DNA of 64,000 nucleotides from Siphonobacter curvatus (GTDB lineage Bacteria; Bacteroidota; Bacteroidia; Cytophagales; Spirosomataceae), in contig NZ_PTRA01000001.1 of NCBI RefSeq assembly GCF_002943425.1, forward strand, positions 2,666,001 through 2,730,000, written 5' to 3'. The notes beneath the pieces were generated by a model. That model was not told where the DNA came from. It saw only the letters and a program-made list of their open reading frames with translations, and searched no databases. The position numbers were made by a program, and so were the translations under genes. Each line of letters opens with the position of its first letter. The stretch's first letter is position 1. Shown one piece after another: positions 34,307-42,338 of the stretch.

Positions 34307-35601
34307 CCCACGCTAGTTTATTCTCAGGCATCGGAGGGTTCGATTTAGCCGCTGAGTGGATGGGTTGGGAGAACCTCTTTCACTGTGAAATAAACCCCTT
34401 TTGTACGCAGATTCTTAAATACTACTGGCCGAATGCAGTCCACTATTCCGACATCAAACAAACCGACTTCACGCCCTGGCGAGGCAGAGTTGACGTACTC
34501 TCGGGAGGCTTCCCTTGCCAGCCTTTCAGTTCCGCAGGAAAGCGAAAAGGCACAGCTGATGACCGCTACCTCTGGCCAGAAATGCTACGAGCAATACGAG
34601 AAATCGAGCCTACATGGATCGTCGGTGAGAACGTTCGCGGACTTGTTACTTGGAACGACGGCATGGTCTTCGAGCAGGTGTGTGCTGACCTGGAAGCTGA
34701 AGGCTATGAAGTACAAGCGTTCGTTATTCCTGCTGCAGGCGTCAACGCTCCCCATCGCAGAGAAAGAGTATGGTTTATTGCCTACGCCGACCGTAGCCGA
34801 CACGATTGGCGGGGACAACGCCAAAACGGTGAGTCTGGAAAACGGACGATATGTGAGAACATCAATGACGACAGGTTTGAAGTTCGGAGCCAAGCTACAA
34901 CATGTAGTACAGTTACTTCCGACGCCGACCGTAGTGGACACCGGAGCGACTACGAGTTTGGACAAAATCGACCAGCGTCGCTTGAGAGCGAAGGCTTCGG
35001 GCAAGAATGGAAACGGGTTCGGACAGTCACTGGGGGAAATGGCTCAGAGGAAACTACTTCCGACCCCTTTAGCCTCGGATTCAGGAGAGAAAGTGACGGG
35101 GAGGGAGAGCCAAAACTCCCTAGTCAAAATGAACAGAAACGGGCTTTTGCCAACACCGACTCAGACAAACGCCCATCAGGGGGTGAACTCGACCAACAAT
35201 CAAGGCAAGCCCCTTCTACCAATGGTTGCCGCCATGTTGGGCACTCCAACGGCCAACATGCGAGTACGAAGCAATCAGTTTCAAGCGGGCCGGGCCCCGA
35301 ACCCGGTAGAATTCGCAACCTCTCTGATACCAACCCCTACAACGAGAGATTGGAAAAGCCCAGATGTCAACCCCAACAGCAAAAGACACATGGTGAATTC
35401 GGAGTTAAACACAAAAATGGCTCAAGAGCTTGGTCAGAATTCCCAACTCAATCACCGCTTCGTAGCCGAGATGATGGGTTTCCCACCCGACTGGACGGAA
35501 TTACCGTTTCTAAGCTCCGAACCGAATCCATAAAGGGCTTTGGCAATGCGGTTGTTCCGCAAGTAGTCTATCGAATCTTTCTGACGATTCTGTTCAGTTG
35601 A
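34303..35601 (+). CDS. dcm: DNA (cytosine-5) methyltransferase, with a dual-coding C-terminal half
   Basis: 432 residues; the start is a GTG (34303), coupled to the preceding stop. Motif I ASLFSGIGGFDLAAEWMG, motif IV PCQPFSSAGKRKG with the catalytic Cys, motif VI ENVRGLVTW, motif VIII RRERVWFIA and, at the end, motif X GFGNAVVPQVV. Between VIII and X (about residues 165-400) the sequence is low-complexity (repeats of ADADRS/ANTDSD type) where the target recognition domain should be, and a second open frame runs through this part. It may protect phage DNA from host enzymes; no partner endonuclease is adjacent. Confidence 0.92.
   Translation: MTHASLFSGIGGFDLAAEWMGWENLFHCEINPFCTQILKYYWPNAVHYSDIKQTDFTPWRGRVDVLSGGFPCQPFSSAGKRKGTADDRYLWPEMLRAIREIEPTWIVGENVRGLVTWNDGMVFEQVCADLEAEGYEVQAFVIPAAGVNAPHRRERVWFIAYADRSRHDWRGQRQNGESGKRTICENINDDRFEVRSQATTCSTVTSDADRSGHRSDYEFGQNRPASLESEGFGQEWKRVRTVTGGNGSEETTSDPFSLGFRRESDGEGEPKLPSQNEQKRAFANTDSDKRPSGGELDQQSRQAPSTNGCRHVGHSNGQHASTKQSVSSGPGPEPGRIRNLSDTNPYNERLEKPRCQPQQQKTHGEFGVKHKNGSRAWSEFPTQSPLRSRDDGFPTRLDGITVSKLRTESIKGFGNAVVPQVVYRIFLTILFS
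34433..35533 (+). CDS. Overprinted ORF in the +1 frame of the methyltransferase (LLPTP-repeat protein)
   Basis: 366 codons wholly inside the methyltransferase gene, in the +1 frame. It contains a recurring LLPTP element (EYGLLPTPTVADT, VVQLLPTPTVVDT, KLLPTPLASDS, NGLLPTPTQTN, SLIPTPTTRDW) and the ending FVAEMMGFPPDWTELPFLS, which looks like real protein rather than chance. The repeats lie opposite the ADxD repeats of the methyltransferase frame. Similar pairs of frames occur in other phage cytosine methylases as far as I recall. Whether it is translated alone or by frameshift cannot be seen. Confidence 0.55.
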   Translation: MQSTIPTSNKPTSRPGEAELTYSREASLASLSVPQESEKAQLMTATSGQKCYEQYEKSSLHGSSVRTFADLLLGTTAWSSSRCVLTWKLKAMKYKRSLFLLQASTLPIAEKEYGLLPTPTVADTIGGDNAKTVSLENGRYVRTSMTTGLKFGAKLQHVVQLLPTPTVVDTGATTSLDKIDQRRLRAKASGKNGNGFGQSLGEMAQRKLLPTPLASDSGEKVTGRESQNSLVKMNRNGLLPTPTQTNAHQGVNSTNNQGKPLLPMVAAMLGTPTANMRVRSNQFQAGRAPNPVEFATSLIPTPTTRDWKSPDVNPNSKRHMVNSELNTKMAQELGQNSQLNHRFVAEMMGFPPDWTELPFLSSEPNP

Positions 35602-35633
35602 ATTCAGTACCCCTCAAGTAGCTCAAGAAAATT

Positions 35634-38051
35634 ATGTCGAAGATAGATATTGCCATCGGCAAGCATCGTAACGATGAAGTCTGGAAGAACAAGTCCGTGG
35701 AGTGGTCAGAGTTCGTCGAACGCTGCTCGAAGACGCACCGTACGGCTGAGAAGCTGGCTGTTTACCTGGCGGCCCCCAAGACGCGTCAGGATGAAATTAA
35801 GGACGTCGGGGCCTTCGTAGGTGGCTATCTGGCCAATGGCCGACGGAAGAAAGACACCGTCACGCACCGGCAGCTGATTACGCTCGATGCGGACTTTGCC
35901 TCCGCGGATTTGTGGTCTGATTTCTGCCTGGCGTATCGCTGTGCAGCGGTAGTCTACTCGACTCACAAGCACACGCCCGCCAAGCCTCGCCTGCGACTTA
36001 TTATCCCCCTAGACCGGCCCGTATCCCCGGATGAGTTCGAAGCTATCTCCCGCCGGGTTGCCGGGTCTCTGGGCATTGATCAGTTCGACCATACCACCTA
36101 CCAAGTCAACCGATTGATGTACTGGCCCTCTACCTCAGTGGACGGGGAGTTCGTCTTCCACGAGCAGCAGGGCGAGTTTTTAGAGGCTGATAGCATCCTG
36201 GCTCAATACCACAACTGGCAGGATACCTCGGAGTGGCCCGTAAGCGACTCAGAAACGGCCGCTATCAAAACGGGCATTAAGCGTCAGGGCGACCCGACGG
36301 AAAAAGAAGGTGTCATTGGGGCTTTTTGCCGCATCTACGGGATTCATGAAGCCATTGAAACCTTCCTGTCGGATGTATACGAGTCCTGCGACGTGGATAA
36401 CCGCTACACCTATATGGGTGGGACGACCGCCGCTGGCGTTATCGTCTACGAGGATAAGTGGGCGTATTCCCACCATGGTACGGACCCGACCAGCGGGAAA
36501 CTCTGTAATGCCTTTGACTTGGTCCGGATTCACAAATTCGGCTATCAGGATGAGAGTAAAAAGGCCGATACGCCGGTTAACAAGCTCCCATCTTACCTGA
36601 ACATGATGGATTTTGCAGGTAAGGATGAGAAGGTGAAGAAATTGATTTTCACTGAACGTTTAGCCTCTGCTCGTGAGGACTTTGAGAGAGGGGATGTTGA
36701 TGGTGACGAGATTGATCTAGAATGGACGGGTAAGCTAGATACCGATCGTAAGGGCACGATTCTTCCAAACCCCGATAACCTCGAAGTAATTCTTAGATAT
36801 GATCCCCTTCTAAAGGGCAAGATCCGCTATAATGAATTCTCCAAGGCTAAAGAAGTTCACGGTAAATTACCCTGGGCTCGTCCGGAAGACTCTAACGAGT
36901 GGTGTGATTTCGATGATTCAGGTATCCGCCGGTATTTAGGAGGTAAGCCTTATGAGATTAAAAACAAGGGCATGATTGAAGATGGCCTTAGCCAGATTGC
37001 CTATGAGAATCGGTTCCACTCGGTACGCGATTACCTGAATAGCTTAGTCTGGGACGGCGTTGAAAGACTTGACCGGGTGTTCGTGGATTACCTCGGAGCT
37101 GAGGATACGGAGCTTAACCGAATGTTAACCCGTAAAACGCTAGTAGCCGCCGTCGCCCGGATTATGAACCCCGGCTGCAAATTTGATTACGTCCTAACGC
37201 TTATCAGTGATGAGGGGGCTAGTAAGAGTACCCTGCTGTATAATTTAGGTAAAAGGCAGTGGTTTTCCAGTAGCTTGACCTTTAGTATGATCTCCGGAGG
37301 TAACGGTAAACAGGCCTTTGAACAGCTTCAGAATAAGTGGATTTTAGAGATCGCTGAAATGACGGGATTGAAGAAGGCAGAGGTTGAAGCCGTTAAGGCG
37401 TATATAACCAGCCGAGAGGATCATTACCGGGCTTCCTATAGTCCTAATATGACCAGTAGAGAGCGGCAGTGTATCTTCATTGGGACGACAAACAACGTTG
37501 ATTTCCTGGTAAGTCAGACAGGTAACCGGCGGTTCTGGCCGCTGCCTGTACGGGTGCAGGCTCCTACAAAAGCCGTTCAGGAAGAAATGCCCGATGAAGA
37601 AATTGATCCGCTTTGGGCCGAAGCAGTCGTGCGATATCGTCAGGGTGAGAAGCTTTATTTAACACCTGAATGGGAAGCAGTCATTAAAGATATCCAGCAG
37701 CAACATACCGAAGTGGATCCGCGGGAGGTCAAGATTCAAAGTTATCTGGATATGCTACTACCTGATAACTGGGAGGCGATGAGCATTCCGGAGCGGCGAG
37801 CATATATCCACTACGGCGGTGATCCGCTGGTAAAAGCGGAAGTGCAACGTATACGTGTAAGTATAGCGGAGATATGGACCGAAGCCTTTGATGGTCAGTC
37901 AAAAGATATGACGACTAATAACGTGAAATTCATTCAGAATTACATGCGTCGGAAGGCCACGGATTGGGAGCCTAAGCTTATGAAAATCAAGGGGAATGTG
38001 GTAAGGGGATACGCGAGAAAAGCGGGGTTCTTAGAGCTCTTAGAGAGGTAA
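35634..38051 (+). CDS. VirE/VapE-type primase-helicase
   Basis: 805 residues. The N-terminal part (LITLDADFASADLWSDFCLA, STHKHTPAKPRLRLIIPLDR) resembles the primase-polymerase-type domain found on Bacteroides VirE proteins. The C-terminal part is the VirE ATPase (superfamily 3-like): Walker A SDEGASKSTLLYNLG, Walker B WILEIAEMTGL, and FIGTTNNVDFLVSQTGNRRF. It likely primes and unwinds at the phage origin. Repeats of GTTACC/GGTAACA follow directly after the gene. Confidence 0.9.
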   Translation: MSKIDIAIGKHRNDEVWKNKSVEWSEFVERCSKTHRTAEKLAVYLAAPKTRQDEIKDVGAFVGGYLANGRRKKDTVTHRQLITLDADFASADLWSDFCLAYRCAAVVYSTHKHTPAKPRLRLIIPLDRPVSPDEFEAISRRVAGSLGIDQFDHTTYQVNRLMYWPSTSVDGEFVFHEQQGEFLEADSILAQYHNWQDTSEWPVSDSETAAIKTGIKRQGDPTEKEGVIGAFCRIYGIHEAIETFLSDVYESCDVDNRYTYMGGTTAAGVIVYEDKWAYSHHGTDPTSGKLCNAFDLVRIHKFGYQDESKKADTPVNKLPSYLNMMDFAGKDEKVKKLIFTERLASAREDFERGDVDGDEIDLEWTGKLDTDRKGTILPNPDNLEVILRYDPLLKGKIRYNEFSKAKEVHGKLPWARPEDSNEWCDFDDSGIRRYLGGKPYEIKNKGMIEDGLSQIAYENRFHSVRDYLNSLVWDGVERLDRVFVDYLGAEDTELNRMLTRKTLVAAVARIMNPGCKFDYVLTLISDEGASKSTLLYNLGKRQWFSSSLTFSMISGGNGKQAFEQLQNKWILEIAEMTGLKKAEVEAVKAYITSREDHYRASYSPNMTSRERQCIFIGTTNNVDFLVSQTGNRRFWPLPVRVQAPTKAVQEEMPDEEIDPLWAEAVVRYRQGEKLYLTPEWEAVIKDIQQQHTEVDPREVKIQSYLDMLLPDNWEAMSIPERRAYIHYGGDPLVKAEVQRIRVSIAEIWTEAFDGQSKDMTTNNVKFIQNYMRRKATDWEPKLMKIKGNVVRGYARKAGFLELLER

Positions 38052-38311
38052 CATTTTAGGTTACATCAAAATGTTACCAAGTAACAAAAGTAACATCCCA
38101 AAATTTCAAATGTTACCAAAAATGTTACCTCTAACCAATTGATATTCTTAAACTTAGCTCCTAGGTAACAAAAGTAACATTTCAATAATAGGTTTTTAAA
38201 TAAAATGGAATTAGGCTGTAAAGGCTATTAAAAAGAGCTATTAGCAATCTTCTTACAGCCTAATTCAACTTTTTTAAATCCATAGGAAAAAAAATGTTAC
38301 CCTGTTACCTA
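38048..38311. repeat. Array of GGTAACA/TGTTACC elements, candidate replication origin
   Basis: Eleven copies of the core GTAAC or GTTAC, mostly as GGTAACA, AGTAACA or TGTTACC, occur at about 38048, 38058, 38072, 38080, 38088, 38110, 38124, 38163, 38171, 38294 and 38303, on both strands in a 264-bp non-coding stretch. They flank a 14-bp inverted repeat (38212-38265 region). The place right after the primase-helicase gene suggests iterons. Confidence 0.5.
38211..38268. repeat. Inverted repeat inside the GTTACC array
   Basis: GAATTAGGCTGTAA and TTACAGCCTAATTC are perfect 14-bp complements separated by about 30 bases. Both ends are AT-rich (AAATAAAATG and AACTTTTTTAAA). It could be a cruciform in an origin or a terminator. 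Confidence 0.55.
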
Positions 38312-38321
38312 CCCCACTACT

Positions 38322-38591
38322 ATGGATGAAAAGCAACTCGAAAAGAAGTTTCGGGAGCAGGTGAAGAAAAGAGGCGGTCTGGCTTTAAAGTTCGTATCAC
38401 CGGGTTTTCGTGGAGTGCCTGATCGGTTAGTACTCACTCTTGGAAATATCCATTTTGTTGAATTGAAAGCCCCCGGTAAAAAGCCCTCACCCATTCAGCT
38501 AGCAGCACACCAGATTTTCGCCCGCTTCGGCTTTCCGGTTTGGATTGTCGACTCCCCAGAATCACTCAACGCATTTTTAGATCAGATATGA
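38322..38591 (+). CDS. VRR-NUC domain nuclease
   Basis: 89 residues, the usual length of a stand-alone VRR-NUC. GLALKFVSPGFRGVPDRLVL with the catalytic Asp, HFVELKAPGKKPSPIQ with the E-x-K pair, and Gln. A Holliday-junction or replication-associated nuclease in phages. It overlaps the SNF2 helicase by ATGA, the standard pairing. Confidence 0.92.
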   Translation: MDEKQLEKKFREQVKKRGGLALKFVSPGFRGVPDRLVLTLGNIHFVELKAPGKKPSPIQLAAHQIFARFGFPVWIVDSPESLNAFLDQI

Positions 38592-40006
38592 AATACGTAC
38601 CGCATCAATACCAGGAACACGCCACGCAACACATTATCGAAAACGAGGCCGTACAGCTTTGCGGCGGTGCTGGCTTGTTCCTTGAAATGGGACTTGGCAA
38701 GACTGTTGCTACGCTTACGGCCATTGATGAGCTGATGCACAAGCGTCGTGAAGTGAAAAAGGTTTTAGTCATCGCTCCGCTTCGGGTGGCCGCTCATACC
38801 TGGCCCAAAGAGATTGAGCAATGGGACCATCTCAAGCACCTGACCGTTTCGGTTTGCCTGGGCTCAGAAAAGAAGCGTAAGGACGCTTTGCGGGCCGAGG
38901 CGGACATCTACACCATCAACCGCGAGAACGTACCCTGGCTCGTGGCTTACCTGCAAAACAACGGCAAATGGCCTTTTGACATGCTGGTCATTGATGAGCT
39001 CTCGAGCTTTAAAGATCAATCGTCGCATCGCTTTAAATCGCTTCGCATTATCCGGCCCCTGATTAAGCGGGTCGTAGGCCTTACGGGTACGCCTTCGCCG
39101 AATTCGCTCATCGATCTCTGGTCACAGCTTTACCTATTAGATCGAGGCGAGCGATTAGGCAAAACAGTAGGCCGTTACCGTCAGCAGTTTTTCAACGAGG
39201 GTAAAAAAAACGGCCACGTTGTTTACGAGTACAACCTCAAAAAGGGTGACGCCCTCTTAGGGCCTCAGATTTATAAAAAGCTGATTTACGAAAAGATTGG
39301 CGATATCTGCGTAAGCATGAAGAAAGAGGACTGGCTGACGCTTCCTCCCCTGATTGATAACCACGTATGCGTGAGCTTGCCCGAAGAGGTAAGAACCCAG
39401 TACAAAAAGTTCGAACGGGATTCAGTGCTTAGCCTGACCGATGCGGACGACATCTCAAGCGTATCAGCAGCCAGCCTTACCCAGAAGCTTACCCAGTTCT
39501 CAAACGGAGCGGTGTACGATGAGGATAAGCAGTTTCATGAAGTGCATAGACTCAAAATTGATGCACTGGCCGATGTCCTGGAAGCGGCTAATGGCAATCC
39601 GGTTTTATGCTTCTACAGCTTCAAATCCGACGTGGCCCGGATTCAGAAGTACTTGAAAGGGTATAAGCCTCACCTGCTTCAGGGTACCGAGGATCTGGAT
39701 CGTTGGAACGAGGGTAAAATACCTTTTCTTCTCGCCCACCCCGCCTCAGCCGGTCATGGTTTGAATATGCAACACGGCGGCAATCACATTGTCTGGTTTG
39801 GTCTGCCCTGGTCTTTGGAGCTCTACCAGCAGGCCGTAGCCCGGCTTCACCGGCAAGGGCAAAAGAAATCGGTGATCAATACCTGGATTACCTGTCAGGG
39901 CACGGTAGAGGACGACATCATTCAGGCCTTGAGCCGGAAAGCCGAAGATCAGAATAATCTCATGGTAGCCCTGAAAGCACGTATTCAACGAATCCTTAGC
40001 GCTTAG
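38588..40006 (+). CDS. SNF2-family DEAD-like helicase
   Basis: 472 residues from ATG 38588 (ATGA overlap with the nuclease). Motif I FLEMGLGKTVATLTA, Ia VLVIAPLRVAAHTW, II MLVIDELSSFK (DELS), III GLTGTPSPNSLIDLW, V/VI HGLNMQHGGNHIVWFG and QQAVARLHRQGQKK. Acts as a DNA translocase in phage replication or recombination, in partnership with VRR-NUC. Confidence 0.95.
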   Translation: MKYVPHQYQEHATQHIIENEAVQLCGGAGLFLEMGLGKTVATLTAIDELMHKRREVKKVLVIAPLRVAAHTWPKEIEQWDHLKHLTVSVCLGSEKKRKDALRAEADIYTINRENVPWLVAYLQNNGKWPFDMLVIDELSSFKDQSSHRFKSLRIIRPLIKRVVGLTGTPSPNSLIDLWSQLYLLDRGERLGKTVGRYRQQFFNEGKKNGHVVYEYNLKKGDALLGPQIYKKLIYEKIGDICVSMKKEDWLTLPPLIDNHVCVSLPEEVRTQYKKFERDSVLSLTDADDISSVSAASLTQKLTQFSNGAVYDEDKQFHEVHRLKIDALADVLEAANGNPVLCFYSFKSDVARIQKYLKGYKPHLLQGTEDLDRWNEGKIPFLLAHPASAGHGLNMQHGGNHIVWFGLPWSLELYQQAVARLHRQGQKKSVINTWITCQGTVEDDIIQALSRKAEDQNNLMVALKARIQRILSA

Positions 40007-40021
40007 TCCAAACATCACCTT

Positions 40022-40198
40022 ATGATTCCTGCTACCCCACCCGCCGTCGGTACAATCTGGCAGCATGACTTATCCCGCAACCGCTTTATCGTTACTGCCT
40101 GCATGGGAGGTCTGGTCTTCTACCGCATGGAGAAGTATACCAATGTCTATCACCGTGACTTACTCAGCTTTTACACCAAGTTTAGCCAAATACAATAA
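40022..40198 (+). CDS. Small hypothetical phage protein
   Basis: 58 residues, MIPATPPAVGTIWQHDLSRN, no membrane segment, beta-rich. Follows the helicase with a 15-bp gap. Codon use matches the flanking phage genes. Confidence 0.5.
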   Translation: MIPATPPAVGTIWQHDLSRNRFIVTACMGGLVFYRMEKYTNVYHRDLLSFYTKFSQIQ

Positions 40199-40288
40199 CC
40201 AAACGGCCTCTTAGCGATACTTAGTTTTCAAGAGCTATGAGGCCAACTAAGAAGTTAGGGAAAGTTAGTTTTAGACCAATCAACTGAT

Positions 40289-40531
40289 ATGAAAAACGAA
40301 ACACCCTCGCACTATGTCTCTAACGGCATGGAGTCCGAAGAAGCGATGTCCCGAATCTACGGCCCCGAGGAAGTAGCCATCTTTTACAAGCTATCCCGCT
40401 TTAAATACCTCTGGCGTGCGGGCAAAAAGGATGAAGCTATAAAAGACGTCGGTAAGGCCCTTCACTGTGAAGCCAAAGCGGCCGAGTTTTACCGAATGGC
40501 TGAGCCGGACGTAATGCATGAACCGGCATGA
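40289..40531 (+). CDS. DUF3310-like phage protein
   Basis: 80 residues. SRFKYLWRAGKKDEAIKDVG is the core of DUF3310 (SaV-like) nucleotide-kinase-associated phage proteins. Preceded by a GGCCTC/GAGGCC hairpin (40205-40244) and followed by a strong terminator, so it forms the end of the replication operon or a separate unit. Confidence 0.75.
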   Translation: MKNETPSHYVSNGMESEEAMSRIYGPEEVAIFYKLSRFKYLWRAGKKDEAIKDVGKALHCEAKAAEFYRMAEPDVMHEPA

Positions 40532-40533
40532 GT

Positions 40534-40562
40534 AAAAAGCCCTCTTAACCAGAGGGCTTTTT
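40534..40562 (+). terminator. Rho-independent terminator
   Basis: AAAAAGCCCTCT-TAACC-AGAGGGCTTTTT: 12-bp stem, with T-tract on both strands; ends the replication operon. Confidence 0.9.
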
Positions 40563-40606
40563 CTTGTTTTATAAATATATTTAACCACCATTTTATAAAT
40601 AACTCT

Positions 40607-41161
40607 ATGGTAAATCTATACTACGCAGAAGAAGAGCTAGAGCAAGCAAAAAAGGAATTAGCTCAGATGAGTAGATCAGATCAATTCGACGATGCCGAAA
40701 AGCATTGGCGGCGGTTTTTGAACCATTTAGATAAAGTTTGGACGAAAGCCCAACATGGGTGTGAAGGATTACAGGGCAAGTATCAACAACTTAATAATTT
40801 TGTCAGAGATAAACGTAAAAAAGATAAACTGCTGCAATATCTATGGCAAGCTCGAAACGCCGATCAACATTCTGTGCAAACGCTGGCTGCCTTAGACATA
40901 ATTCCTGGTAGTAGACCAGACTTAAACAACCCCTTGCAGCTCCATAAATTAGACGACAAAGGTAGTGTGGTTGAAACCACGACTCACTATCTACATCCTG
41001 CTGAATTCAGATTACGTAACATCACGAATAAAGGGGTCATATATTTTCCGCCGGATTACCATAATGGAAGACCTGTTCCAAACGGGCATAACCCCTATGT
41101 CGTAGGACAATTGGCACTCAAGTTCTATGAGGAACAACTCAACAAGATAAAGGCTATATAG
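40607..41161 (+). CDS. Hypothetical helical protein with HEPN-like motif
   Basis: 184 residues. Helical N-terminus (EEELEQAKKELAQMSRS) and the motif YLWQARNADQHSVQTLAALD, where RNADQH fits the HEPN R-N-x3-H pattern. It stands alone between a terminator and a 20-bp inverted repeat, i.e. in its own cassette, typical of a moron or phage-borne defence gene. Role as an RNase is only inferred. Confidence 0.55.
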   Translation: MVNLYYAEEELEQAKKELAQMSRSDQFDDAEKHWRRFLNHLDKVWTKAQHGCEGLQGKYQQLNNFVRDKRKKDKLLQYLWQARNADQHSVQTLAALDIIPGSRPDLNNPLQLHKLDDKGSVVETTTHYLHPAEFRLRNITNKGVIYFPPDYHNGRPVPNGHNPYVVGQLALKFYEEQLNKIKAI

Positions 41162-41189
41162 TATTTCAGAGTCAATCTCTGCCCTACTG

Positions 41190-41245
41190 AGAGGCTTTTA
41201 AGTTATTAGTGGCTAGATTGTCAGTCTAATAACTTAAAAGCCTCT
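41190..41245. repeat. 20-bp perfect inverted repeat
   Basis: AGAGGCTTTTAAGTTATTAG and CTAATAACTTAAAAGCCTCT with a 16-nt loop. No T-tract follows on the plus strand beyond TTAAAC. It closes the HEPN-like cassette; the long stem could be a terminator, or the trace of a mobile element. Confidence 0.7.
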
Positions 41246-41259
41246 TAAACTCACCAACT

Positions 41260-41553
41260 ATGGTCCTTATGGATATTAATTTACACGATTGGCTTAAATA
41301 CTTAGGCCTCACCTTTTTAATAGGGATAATATTTCTGCTGCTTATTCTTCTGATAATATTTACAATAACAAAATTCTTACAAGCTAGAAGAGCCATACTA
41401 GACTTTAATTCATCATTATGGTTAGGTATTGCTTTTAGGAACTGGGTAAGAAAGCATCTTCAGGAAAATCCAGAGCTCCAAAAGCGCTTTCCTAAAGAGA
41501 GATATTTAGATTATTATAATGGCAAGGACGACGACAAACCTAATAATCAGTAA
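41260..41553 (+). CDS. Small phage membrane protein
   Basis: 97 residues. A long hydrophobic segment YLGLTFLIGIIFLLLILLII followed by FTITKFLQARRAIL, then a charged cytoplasmic tail (RNWVRKHLQENPELQKRF). Unknown function. The start may be ATG 41260 or ATG 41269. Confidence 0.6.
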   Translation: MVLMDINLHDWLKYLGLTFLIGIIFLLLILLIIFTITKFLQARRAILDFNSSLWLGIAFRNWVRKHLQENPELQKRFPKERYLDYYNGKDDDKPNNQ

Positions 41554-41589
41554 AATCTTTAAACCGTTTTACATTTCTTGAACGAACCC

Positions 41590-41667
41590 TTATAAAACGA
41601 TACGAATCGTTTATAACCGACCAAACCTCATTTAATTACGAGCCGCAGGACCATCTTGCGGCTTTTT
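41590..41667 (+). terminator. Terminator hairpins in the 317-bp gap before umuD
   Basis: AGCCGCA-GGACCATCT-TGCGGCT-TTTT (41641-41667) is a good terminator. Just upstream AAACGAT-ACGA-ATCGTTT (about 41594-41613) forms another stem. The rest of 41554-41870 is non-coding; a direct repeat CTTGTCAA-CTTGTCAA near 41722 may be an operator for umuD. Confidence 0.75.
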
Positions 41668-41870
41668 ACATTTGTAAATACCTGATATTGAGGCATTTGT
41701 TCTACAGGATCGCATATATCTTGTCAACTTGTCAAGAACTGAAAATCAGCCACTTATAAACTTTTTGAATAAATAATACACCCATTTCTTGCTTATTTCA
41801 TTCCTGTAGCATTAGATTTTAGGATAAATGACTAAAATTTTACAAATGTGAATATGAAATTTATACAGTT

Positions 41871-42338
41871 ATGAATTGGGCAAGCGTTGAGTTTTTTCAC
41901 CTGAATACGCAGACCAAGGAGTTCTACCCCTTGAGTCCGTTACCCATCGCCGCAGGGTTTCCCAGTCCGGCAGATGATCACCGAGAAGGTATTCTTTCAC
42001 TTAGCGAATTGCTTATTGAGCATACCGCCTCTACCGTTTTTGCCTGGGCCAGCGGTCGCAGCATGGAAGGAGCCGGCATATATGATGGCGATTTGCTGAT
42101 CATCGACCGAGCCAAAACCCCGAAAGACGGTGACATCGTGATCGCGTTCGTAAATGGAGAGTGGACAGTAAAGTTTTACAAGAAGCAGGGCAAAGCGGTA
42201 GCCCTTGTATCTGCGTCTCAGTATTACGAACCTATTCTGCCTCAACCCGACGACGAGTGGCAGCTCTTTGGCGTCGTGACTTTCACGGTACGAGACCACG
42301 GTAACCGGTTAGCCTATAAGCGGAAAGGGGGCTTGTGA
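41871..42338 (+). CDS. umuD: UmuD-like S24 peptidase
   Basis: 155 residues. [20 protein letters not shown] contains the catalytic Ser in the usual S24 motif, and [15 protein letters not shown] the catalytic Lys. There is no DNA-binding domain, so it is UmuD rather than LexA. It cleaves itself when RecA is activated and then joins UmuC. Overlaps umuC by ATGA. Phage-borne copies are common. Confidence 0.93.
   Translation: MNWASVEFFHLNTQTKEFYPLSPLPIAAGFPSPADDHREGILSLSELLIEHTASTVFAWASGRSMEGAGIYDGDLLIIDRAKTPKDGDIVIAFVNGEWTVKFYKKQGKAVALVSASQYYEPILPQPDDEWQLFGVVTFTVRDHGNRLAYKRKGGL

Noticed and set aside
38048-38311. CRISPR array
   Set aside because: Repeats are 7-9 bases, on both strands and irregularly spaced, without spacers of constant length; no cas genes.
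41700-41870. Classical LexA box before umuD
   Set aside because: No CTG-N10-CAG type site; only a CTTGTCAA direct repeat, and the Bacteroidota SOS box is not defined well enough to call it.
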